This document shows, piece after piece, positions 35,167 through 47,830 of a stretch of DNA of 64,000 nucleotides (within the stretch, counting starts at the first letter, position 1; each line of letters starts with the position of its first letter). The notes beneath the pieces were generated by a model. The model was not told the origin of the DNA, made no database searches, and saw nothing but the letters and a program-made list of their open reading frames with translations. A program made the position numbers and the translations under genes. The stretch spans positions 1,076,001 through 1,140,000 of the forward strand of contig JABMCL010002049.1 in assembly GCA_018857735.1 (NCBI GenBank), given 5' to 3'. This DNA is from Alviniconcha marisindica (Eukaryota; Mollusca; Gastropoda; Provannidae).

Positions 35167-35995
35167 TCACCATGCACTGAAGTCCTTCAGCTTGTACAAG
35201 GAGCCTTCTGTTGTGGTCTTTCTCTTCTTTGCTTCATCTGTGGAGTCTGGCTGTGTGTCATCTGCAGCTCTCTTCCTGTTTACAGCATAGACAGTTGAGC
35301 AAGTGTGAGAGCAAGTGAGTGTTGTGATGTTGTCATGACTGTAGCGGACAATAAGCCTCAGATGAAAAGGAAATGAGGAGAAACAGGCATGGTAGAACAC
35401 ATGTAAATGGATAGTAATCAAGATGAACACACACACACACACACACACATATATAATTATAGTCCCACATGCAAACACACATGCAGAGTTCTGTTCCACA
35501 GATAGGGTGTGGTATTACAGAATACTGCGACCCCAAAGCAACGACTGTTATTTCTTTGGTCAACAAAGGGGATGCATAAGAGACACTAAGGTAGAATCAA
35601 CCCTACCAACGAACCAACAAAACAAGCACACCCCCCCCCCCCCTCCCCATGCACACACAGACACACACACACTATGTTACAGGGAGGTAATAAATGGAGA
35701 GAGAGAGAAAAAAAGCCCAACTCACACAGCTGTTGTGTTGATGTATTTGCCGATCCCTTGCTTGAAGACACGTGGACCTGTGTCCACTTTGGATTCCCGT
35801 TTCTTTCGTTTTGCAGCTTCTTCCTCTGCCCGCTCCCTCTCCTTCTCCTCCTCTCGCTCCTTGGCAAGCTGAAACAGTTATGGCAGAGTGAGCATGTAAA
35901 AGCTAAAACAGACCTGGCACAAACAACAACAGGATGGAAATTACAACATCACTTACACAGCCTAAGTTTTGAATATGGCTCTCTCTGTCTCCCTC

Positions 35996-36030
<35 letters not shown>

Positions 36031-39000
36031 TGCTGCTCACTCACACTCAAGCCTGCACACACATGCATGCATGTACACATGTATGCACACAGGCATGCCT
36101 GCACACACTCACACTCATGCATACACACTCACACTCATGCATACACACACACACAAACACACACACACACACACACACACCTCTCTCTGCCCCTCTCTTT
36201 CTCATGTCACAACTCATTCGTCAGAGATCAACAAGCTGACAGACTACCCGACATTAGCGTGCTACCTGATACCCTGATCCACCCTGCAGCATTAAAACCA
36301 TGTCAACCTTGTTTCTTCAGGTCAATGAACCTGCCAACTCACCGATTTACAAACGCATCTTGTTTACCTGGTGCGTGTTTACCTGACACATAAATCTCTC
36401 ATCTCTGCCTGACCTCTGGTTGCTTATCACGCGTGCAGTGCATGTTCCGTGTGTGTGTGATTGTGTGTGTGTGTCACAGACAGAGGGAGAGAGAGAGAGA
36501 GGTCAAACTCAAAAACTTTAATACTCAAAGATAGTAGCGTTAGGTCCATTTGGACCTATCTAACAGCCAGTCCTAGCTATACTACAAACACAAATAAGCA
36601 CAACTATACTACAGATATTATAAGCACAAATAAGCAACTGGTTAATGCAGTTCCACAGAGTTCCTACAAATGTGCAGAAACATTGGAATTAAATTTCTTC
36701 CATGGACATACATGCAGACAACAATCAAATTTTTAGGCAATCGTGTGATTCAAACAAATGTCCAAATTTGACGAATGGTTATTCTCAGACATATAATTGT
36801 GCAGATTTCATTTGAAACAAGGAAGAGAAGTACAGGATTTTATACTTTGAGGCAGGGAGTTCTAGAGGGATGCTCCAGCGAAGAATACACTAGTTTTAAA
36901 CAAGTCAAGCCTTGACCTTGGCACACAGAGGTTATTCCTGGAGTTACTGTAGTGGGACTGGTGACTAGTGAAGTGTTGTGCCAGGTGGTTTGGGGAAGCA
37001 TTATTCAGAACTTTACGCATAAATACTCATTTACTGTAAGTGAGCTGTTGCGGCAGGTTTAAAATTCCAAGTGCACTCGTCTTTTACTCTGCAGATAGGA
37101 AAGGATCAATTTGCCTGCCCTTCGATGTACAGAGTTCAAGTGTACTTCACCACAGTCATCCCACACTACTGATGCATAATTGATGTGAGGTTTTATGTGA
37201 GTGTTGTAGAAGACTTTTCTGGTGTTGATGTTGCAGTTGAGAAAGAAGGAGTTTTTTTGACATGCTTTTTGCAAATGTGTTTGATCTGTGCTTGCCATCG
37301 AAATTTGTTGTCAACAATGAGACCTAGTAGGTGATGTTCAGTTACATTTTCAATATTCTGACCATCCAATGACAGCCTCAATGATAAGTCTGAGAGCTGG
37401 TGCTTTTGCTGTGTAGAAATTACCATTGACTTTGTTTTCACAGGATTAATGAACATGTGATTAGTGTTGCACCACACTGAAATACTGTAGTGTTTATTGA
37501 ATTTGCACAATGATTTTTTCCTGTTGTATGCAGTGTACTGTCATCTGCAAGCATATATGACATTCTGCAGAATCTGGTTGTATATGCAGAGGTAGTTCAT
37601 TAATATAGATGCAGAGGAGTACAGGTTGTACAGAGTGACCCTTGTGGCACACCATATTTAACAGTTCTTTCAGACAAGTAGGAGCCATGGATAAAGAGAG
37701 AGAGTGAGAGAGAAAGAGAGGCAGAGGAGAGAAAGGCAGAGACAGAAAGTGATGTTTTTGTGTGCTTGAGAGAAAAAGAATAATCTGTGTGTGTGTGCAT
37801 GTGCACGCATGCATGCGTGCGTGCGTGCATGTGTGTGTGTGTCTGCATCATCTCTCTCTTGATATATAAATGAGATTCAACTTGGTCACAGACAAGAAAG
37901 CTGACTTTACTAAAGTGACATTTCAGTTGGGACATTCTATGAAATAAAAAGAAATCGATCACCCACCTGCTCATCTGCCTCTTCATAGGGATTGACAAAT
38001 ACGGTGCAGCTCTCAATCACAATCTTTTCCTGCACACAAAGGCACACAGAAACTGACAAACACAGTGCAGCTCTCAATCACAATCTTTTCCTGCACACAA
38101 AAACTGACAAACACGGTGCAGCTCTCAATCACAATCTTTTCCTGCACACAAAAACTGACAAACACGGTGCAGCTCTCAATCACAATCTTTTCCTGCACAC
38201 AGAAACTGGCAAACATGGTGCAGCTCTCAATCACAATCTTTTCCTGCACACAGAAACTGACAAACACGGTGCAGCTCTCAATCACAATCTTTTCCTGCAC
38301 ACAGAAACTGGCAAACATGGTGCAGCTCTCAATCACAATCTTTTCCTGCACACAGAAACTGACAAACACGGTGCAGCTCTCAATCACAATCTTTTCCTGC
38401 ACACAGAAACTGGCAAACATGGTGCAGCTCTCAATCACAATCTTTTCCTGCACACAGAAACTGGCAAACATCACAATCTTTTCCTGCACCCAAAGGCACA
38501 CAGAAACTGACAAACACTGTGCAGCTCTCAGTCACAATCTTTTCCTGCACACAGAAACTGACAAACACGGTGCAGCTCTCAATCACAATCTTTTCTCGCT
38601 CTCTCAAAACAACCTTTTGCTGTCAGGTTTTTTCCCCCATACAAACATTTCACAGTATGACACTGCTCTTTTTTGCATTTGACCGCTATTTGATACAAGG
38701 CACACACCAATTAAAAAGCTTGTTGCTGCCTGGCAACTGTTTTGTGTGTTCTGGTGGTGGTGGTGGCAGTGGTTGCAGTGTATGTGTGTGTGTGTGTGGG
38801 GGGGGGGGGGTGTAAGTAAGTAAACTGGTGCTTTTATGCCCAGTCAACCAGTACAGTTATGTCAGTGTGATGTGGGGGTGGGGGGGGGGGGTCTAAATTT
38901 ATAGTAACAAACAAAACCAACCAACCAAACAGAACTCAGATTAAATGAACAAATGTAATGAACAAATCATTCACCAGATCAATCAAGTAAATCCACCCCA

Positions 39001-42000
39001 TCAATCCAGCCATGCACTCCCCCCCCCCCCCTCCTCCTGTCCACCCACCATACCTTTGGTTTGTCCTTTTTGTCCACTTCCACCTTCTCCATGGCATCCA
39101 GCGTCTCCAGCCCACCTACAAGCCTGAGAGAGAGAGAGAGACACACACACAGGCATTTGTATTCTGTACAACATTGTATTCTGAGATTCATGTTGAAACA
39201 ACTCTACATCACACACCTGAAGTCAGAACACCTCACATGGATCTATGCTGGAACTGATGAAAAAGGGCAGCCACCCCCCCCCCCCCCCCCCCCCCCCCCC
39301 ACACACCACATATATCAACTCCACATGTTGTACAGCCTGAATTCTGTTCTCCACATAAAAAGAATAAAAACATGCAACACACACATACACACACACACAC
39401 ACACATGTATACACATGCACACACACACACTGAATACAAACCTCCCAAACACTGCATGTTTCCCATCCAAATGTCGGGCAGATCGGAATGTGAAAAAGCT
39501 GAAAACAATAGCACAAATGTCACAAAAAGAAAGGAAAAAGAAGAGTTACATGCAAACACACAGTGATCAGCATTGACAAGAAGCCTACTACAACTAAATA
39601 TTTTGGCACCATTACTGGCCTGTTTAGCTTCTTATCATTTGAATGACTTGTAGTTATTATTGTTTCCACTTGAGGTGTCTCAACATGGATGTAGTTTATA
39701 TTTGAATTTTGTACAGCATGCCAAGCTCTTTTATGTTAGAGGTTCACGCTATATAAACATTTCATCATTATTATTATTATTAAACAGGAGCAGCAAAATA
39801 GATATCAGCCTGTATGGTTAAGTGTAAAAACACTGGACATCAGTATGGTTAAGCGTAAAAACATTGGACATCAGTATGGTTAAGTGTAAAAACAATCTTT
39901 TACATGTTTGTTGGCAGTTACATAACACTACATTGACCAGCACTCACAACTGTGACTTGTTGGTGTTGGGGCCACTGTTGGCCATACTGAGCACACCACG
40001 ACCGGCATGCGTCAAGTTGGGTTTGAACTCGTCTTTGAAAGCTTCGCCCCAGGCCGACTCTCCGCCTGCACAGAGAAGAACGCCTAGATAACTAACACAT
40101 CAACACTTCTGGAAACACTTGTATCTGTGTGTATGTCTACCGGAAGATTGGACAAGTGATGCACCTGAATAAAACTGGGCAATGCAGGTATCACCTCCTT
40201 GCTCCCCCCTCCCCCTCCACCCCCGAAAAAGAAAAGATGAAATTAATTAAATATACAGAATCCAGAATCTCTGTTGTCTATGAGTAACACAGAAATTTGC
40301 CTTACAGCTGCATAAAAGATACAAGTAAAATAACACAGTATAATAATACATGAACATAAATACACATAAAACACAGAGTACTTTATCTTAGAGTCCGGAG
40401 GGCACACACACATCCGAAACAGTCAACCCTACCAGTTACATGTGTCAACACACAGAACAGCATTTAAAGAATTTAAAACAAATTAATTTTTTTAAAGAAA
40501 CAATAGAAAATCCTGAAGACCCCCCCAAAAAAAAACAACATCAACACAACAACAACAAACCCAACAACAACAACAAACCCAAACATTACATTAAAAAAAC
40601 AATAACAATCAATTAAAAGAAAAAAGAAAGCTCACCTCGACCTGTGCCCTCAGGGTCCCCTCCTTGAATCTGCGAAAATGAACACAACTCTGTGAGCAAA
40701 CGTGATCAACAGCGGAAAGACAGGATGCAAACTGGCCAAGGGTTTCTCAGTCTGACACACTATCACAGGCTGGTGTTTCACCTGCCATTCGTTCTGGGCT
40801 TGACCTTCGCTCAGTGCTGTACCTTTTTGCCTTTTCAAGTCTGGCAGGACACTTACACTATCACAGGCTGGTGTTTCACCTGCCATTGGTTCTGGGCTTG
40901 ACCTTCGCTCAGTGCTGTACCTTTTTCCTTTTCAAGTCTGGCAGGACACTTACACTGTCATAGGTTAGTTTTTGTTCATCAAATCATGACTGGTAAAAGA
41001 CTACATACATTAGTGCTGTCTGCAGTAGCACTATTTTGCTGACCCAGAAATTTGCATACATGCTACACCTACCTGTCATTTAATTGTTTTCCGTGTGTGT
41101 ATCTGATTTCCAGAAGAGGATGATCAAAAAGAAGAACTGACATTTTTACAGCACACATATTAAACACTAAGAACCCTAGGCATGTACAAAACAACAACAA
41201 CAACAACAGAATGATAATGACTACACAAAGCATAGAATCATGACACAAACAGATGGGAAATAAAAGAAAAAACATCTGTTGGATACAGTCATTAAGAAAG
41301 AATACATACAGAAAGAAAACATGCCCTTTTATTTCCATAATGACCAAAACAACCCCCCACCGAACCCACCCCAGGCAATTTTGGTTAAAAAAGAAAGAAA
41401 GCAAATCTACAAATATACCAGAACCTGCAAAAATTACCACTGCTCAAAAGTCAGAATTTGTACATCTGTGTATTTACAAAACCTAGCATAAGAAGAGATC
41501 AAAGCATCCCTGAACCTCTGGCTGTCAAAAGAGTTCACGTCCGCCCACACTCACAATGAAGTTTCTGATGGAGCGGTGGAAGATGGTGCCATTGTAGTAG
41601 CCCCTGGCACAGAGCTTGACGAAGTTCTCGCAGGTCTTGGGCACCATGTCGCAGTGCAGCTCGATGTTCAGGGGCCCCTTGTTGGTCACCATGCGCACAT
41701 AGCCCTTCTTCTTCACTCTCTCATAGCGCAGCACATCCTCATCAATCAATGCTGTGAATGAACAACAATGGGTCATCATCCACATCTAACTCTTCTTTAC
41801 TTTTAATATCAAAAGGTCATCATCCACATCTAGCTCTTTTTCACTTTTAACATCAAAAGGTCAGCACCCATATCTAGCTCTTTTTCACTTTTAACATCAA
41901 AAGGTCAGCACCCATATCTAGCTCTTTTTCACTTTTAACATCAAAGGGTCATCATCCACATCTAGCTCTTTTTCACTTTTAACATCAAAAGGTCAGCACC

Positions 42001-45000
42001 CATATCTAGCTCTTTTTTACTTTTAACATCAAAGGGTCATCATCCACATCTAGCTCTTTTTCACTTTTAACATCAAAAGGTCAGCACCCATATTTAGTTC
42101 TTTTTCACTTTTAACATCAAAGGGTCAGGATCCACCTCTAGCTCTTTTTCAGTTTTAACATCAAAAGGTCAGCATCCACATCTAGCGCTTTTTTATTTTT
42201 AACATCAAAAGGTCAGCATTCATATCTAGTTCTTCTTTTTTCTTTTCTTTTTTACAACAAGAGGTAGCCTTTCTTCTTCACAGTCTTGCAGCACAGACGA
42301 TCCTCAGTGCTCAATGCTGCAAATGAACAGCAAATGGTCATTGTCTGCACATTGCTCTTCTTCCTCATTTTTTTCACACTGCAGAACGTCCTCATCAAAC
42401 AATAATGTAAATCAGCAACAAAAGATCACCATGAGAACGTAGCCTTTCCTCTTCACAGTCTTATAGTGCAGTACATCCTCAGACATCAACACTGAAGCGA
42501 GTCAGTCAGGCACATCTTGGAGGTAGAATTTAGGACCTTAAAACCCCTGACAAAAGACCATCATGTTGAGACCACCCCTCTTCTAAGTCCACTTTTTCCA
42601 GAAACCTTTCCCTTCGCATTTTCAAGTAAAAGAATCCGTGACCACCCATTCTTTTAAGACCACCTTTGCCTCTGTTCCTAGGGTGCTCTTACAAGAGAGG
42701 TTCCACTGTATGAAGTGTTCTTCAGACAAACAGTCACCTTTTTTTTCTTCCAGCTGGTAATTATTACTGTTCACATGCAATGCACTCCTCAAAATCATCA
42801 CAGAATGACCACGAGACTACCCCATACAAGAGAGGCAGGTGAGGAAGAGGGGAGAGAACTGACCAGCCTGGTGATGAGTCTCGGGGTCCAGGGTGGTGGA
42901 GGTGAAGGAGGCGGCCACGTGTCCTGTCGAGTAGCCAGCCTGCAAAATCATCACATGGGGACGTTAGCGGCTAAAACTACTTCTTCCTGAAAAACCAGGG
43001 GGGTCCAGTGGCACAGCCCCCCACGCCCCACACCAACAACAAATCTCAACGAAATAAGTAATGCTGAGCAATCAGGAGACAAAATGGCTAGTCTTCTTCA
43101 ACTCAACACTTAAAAGTATATTTTACACCAAAAACATTCCCAGCAGTTAAAAGACGAAAAACAGTTAAAAACAGCTCTTCTCTGCAATGTCTGTTTTTGA
43201 GGAATCAAAGAGCATGGTTTCACCGAAGCTTGAACTTTGAGAAAAATCCATGAAATCACAGGAAACTAACGTCCCTGATCAACATGAATGCAACAACCCA
43301 TACGGACACTGGCAGCAACAAGTGAATCATCAACAGCCAGTAAGTACAGAACACCAAAGGGAAAAATCTGGGAATCAACAGCCTGCACAGACGCAGAACA
43401 CAACAGCCGTCCAGCCCAACCCAGTCCCTGCGGCAACATCCACTTTTAGTCCCGTCGGTTTGCTGTCCTCAAATGGTTTCAGAGGATGCATGTGTGCGTA
43501 TGCTTGTGTCAGTGTAGCACTGGCAGAGTACGGAATGAACTGCTATGTATGCCAACGTAGTGCATACTTTAAGTTCATTCTGTCAACACACACACACACA
43601 CACACACACACATATTCTCATACCATTTGAGGATTGCGAACTGATGGGGCTAAAAGTGGACATTGCCATCCCTGCCAGTCCATTCCCAGGTGCAAGCACA
43701 GACCCCTGCCCTCCATCCCATGTCCGTGTGCTCATACCCAGCATCTGTGCAGCAGTTTACTAAGAATAAAACCATAAGCAAAAAACTTACAGCATTGAAC
43801 TTGTCCGCCTTCTGTGGCCTCGCTTCCTTCTGACCCTGACAGTACAGAAAACAACAGCATCCATCAGCAACACATTTAGTAATGCACATATTTGTAGTGT
43901 GTATGTGTGTGCGGGGGGAGGGGGTTATGTGCATGGGCATGCAATACTGTGTATGCATGTATTTTCATGTTGTTGTGGTGGTGGTGTGTGTGTGTGTGTG
44001 TGTGTCTCTGTGTGTGTCTGTGTGTGTCTGTGTCTGTGTGCATGTGAATGTGATGAAAGCACGCATCTACAGGTCTCTGTCAGCACCCAAAGACTGTTAC
44101 AAGATGAGGCACCATATAAAATCAATTATATGAGCCATACAACACCCAATGACACAACATGAAAAAACAGAAAATTTGCAATCAGTGCTCTTTTTTAACC
44201 TTTTATGTGCTTGGATTTTATTATCGCTGTTCTTCCCAAGGTGACCCTGTGAGGTATGCTAACTATCATCACGACATGCTAAAGTGAGGCAGACCCACCA
44301 GGTAGGGCGAAGGTGTGTATTCCCTGTCCAGTTCCTCCAGTGCCGACTTGGCCTCATTGTTGATCAACTTCAGGTTGTAGCGGGGGTCCTTCTTTGCCTG
44401 CTCTTCCTCTGGGGAAAGGAAACGCCATGAACGATGATGGCAAAGGTGCAGTGGAACCTCCCTGTCACAACTACTTCTCCTTAAAGTCACAGCCGATCTT
44501 CTCTATAACAAAGCTGGTGGGGCCATCACAACTGCCTCTCCTTAAGGTCATAGTCGATCCTCTCTATAAATTTGTTTTTAAATCAGCTAGGGCCACCACA
44601 GCTGCTTCTCCTAAAAGTCATAGTCGATCCTCTCTATAACAAAGCAGCTGGGGCCATCACTTTTCCTTTAAGTCATAGTCGATCCTCTCTATAACAAAGC
44701 AGCTGGGGCCATCACAACTTCTCCTTAAAACCACAGTGGATCCTCCATATAACCAATCACGGAGGAAGATGTTCCACAGCATGTGCATACATGGGCTGGA
44801 CAAAACAAAAAACAGGGCAAGTCTGAAATTAAAAAAACAAGGGTAAATCACTAGACATGCCCTACTCTTACCTTCATCAGCTAATTTGAGATTCTTTCTG
44901 ATGTAGTAGAAAGCCTGAATGTTGAACTTGTCCAGGTCGGTAGGATCCTGCAGAAAAAACAAGTCAGGCCATGTAAATCATTGGTGATTTGCCAAATGGC

Positions 45001-46025
45001 ATACATTTATTTGTATAGCTCTTCAACAGAAGTACAAAACAACAACTGTTTCTTATACTTCCCAGATCTACGATAATTAAATTATCAACTAAAAGAAACT
45101 TACAGAATTTGCCAACTGGCTTGAATTTACTTGTACCACTCTTCAACAGAAGTACCCCCAAAACCTGTTTCCTATCGTACCTCGCAGAACTATGGTAATT
45201 AAATTACCAACTAAAATAAATTTACAGAACTCTTTTCATCATTCCAGAAAAATATTTTGCATTTATTGTTGTTGATTTTAGAAGTAATGGTCATTGTGCC
45301 AAACACATAAAAGTGATGACCAAAACACACAAACATTTTTTTTTTTAAAGGGGTGGGGGGGGGGGGGGAGGTTATATATTATGACAAAACACAACATACA
45401 AAGTTTCAGGGTAAGCTTTTTTTCAAGCTACAAAACAACACTTAAACAACCAGAGACACATACCAGGTGTCTTTGCAAAATAATACATCAATCTTAAACA
45501 GGGTATTTGGACTAATTTGGGGATGTCCAATGTAAAAATCAATCTGACCAGTAGATTCACAATGCTCATTTTATGAGGAAATGGTGAAAATACCAGAGGG
45601 AAAACATATTTAGCGCTATTTTTGGGCCGACCTCCAACGAAATGTACACACACACACACACACATCACAGGACTGTTAACGCAAACATGAAAGGACCAGA
45701 ACATTCGTCTGTGCTTTCTGCCCGTTGGGTTTACAAATACAAGAATCATAGAATGTTTGACCGACTGGCCAAGAGGCTAGATTTTAATTTGGTGTTCTTT
45801 TGACTTCATGGTATAATACTTATCCTCGTGTCATTCTGGATCTTGAAATGGCAATTGTGGTTGACACACCCATAGTCCTGCCATTACCTGAATGGTGATA
45901 ACATCCTTGCGTGTGAACGGCTCATTGGTCATCAGGTCACACAGGTTGCCCACCTTCAGGTTCAGTCTGTCCACAGCCTGTCCACAATGAAACACTTGAC
46001 ATCAGGGTCTGCACTTATCTCGCAG

Positions 46026-46075
<50 letters not shown>

Positions 46076-46182
46076 TGTGCATGCACACACACACACACAC
46101 ACACACACACAGCACACACACACACACACACATCACACATACACACACATACATACTCACACAACACACATCACAAGAATCA

Positions 46183-46224
<42 letters not shown>

Positions 46225-46387
46225 ACACACACACATGCACACACACAACACATAGAGTCACACAACATGAAAGTGATACATACATACACAACACACATTC
46301 ACAGAAGCACACACACACACACACACAGTCACACATACACTGAAACAGTGATACATACACACACAAACACACATTCACAGAATCACA

Positions 46388-46451
<64 letters not shown>

Positions 46452-46936
46452 TCTCTCCCTCTTCAAACCTTAAGGGTAGAATGTGTGAAGGAGAGTAAAA
46501 AACAAAGATGCTACTAAATCTACCTACATCAAAAGAGTAAACGTTTCCAGTCTGTCTCACTGCCACAATGTGTGTGTTCTGGTTGAACACCTTGAAGGTC
46601 ACAGGGCAGTGGTACTGGCCTGCAGATGGAAGAGAAAAAACACAATCAATCACGCCTTCAAAATCAAACGTTAACATTTAACTTTTTTTTTAAATATATA
46701 AAAAAGAGGACAACGCTTGCATAAGCCATATATTATAAGGCAGTATGCTCAGAAGAGCAGAGGCTACAAAGTGCTGACTTTTTGATTGCACTAACACTGT
46801 AACAGTGCTCTACTTCTCTCCACTAAAACTCACTTCAAAATTCAAATGTGTGCAAGTGTGTGTGTGTGTGTGTGTGTGGGGGGGGGGGGGGTTGCATGCA
46901 TGCATTTTGTGTGTGTGGTGTTGTGGTGTGTGCTGG

Positions 46937-46973
<37 letters not shown>

Positions 46974-46994
46974 GTGTGTGTGCTGCTGTGCCTG

Positions 46995-47031
<37 letters not shown>

Positions 47032-47059
47032 GTGTGTGTGTGTGTGTGTGTGTGGTCTG

Positions 47060-47126
<67 letters not shown>

Positions 47127-47711
47127 TGTTTACTATACCAAAAACAAGAAGAGAAGTGGAGCAGCAAGAGTAGATGAAGAAAGGAGACAAAATGAGATTC
47201 CCAAATGTTCTGACGATGTTAAATAAATTCAGGACAAAACTGCGTAAAAAGACATCAACAAATAAACAACATAATAAAATTATCAAAATTCACACATCCT
47301 ACCTTCAGCATTCTTGTGGAAGTGCAACCGGATCAGTTCTTTGGCACTCATTTTCTGAAAGCAAATAAAGGCCACTGAGTTGAAACTAAAATATACGTGA
47401 AAGATAACTACTTAATTACAATAAATTAGTATAATGCATGTTATTGTGTGAATATTAGGTGATGCTCCCATTCCTGTCAAAGTATCCCACATTCCCACCC
47501 CAAAACAATCATGCATGAAGACTGAAAGTTTCTTTTTCATCCTGTTAATTGAGTTATGTTCTCACTCCTTACAATTTGTTTTTAAAGACAGCTTATCAAT
47601 ATCATCTACATGTAAAAAGGATCTCTCTCTCTCTCTGTCCTTCTCTCTCTCTCTCTACCACACACACACCACACACACACACACACACAGACGCACACAT
47701 GCATTTACATG

Positions 47712-47749
<38 letters not shown>

Positions 47750-47785
47750 ACACACACACACACAGAGGCACACATGCATTTACAT

Positions 47786-47830
<45 letters not shown>

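Noticed and set aside
38013..38513. 166-residue minus frame as a stand-alone repeat protein
   Set aside because: It is the exon 17-derived array in PPIL2 intron 16; described there rather than as a gene.
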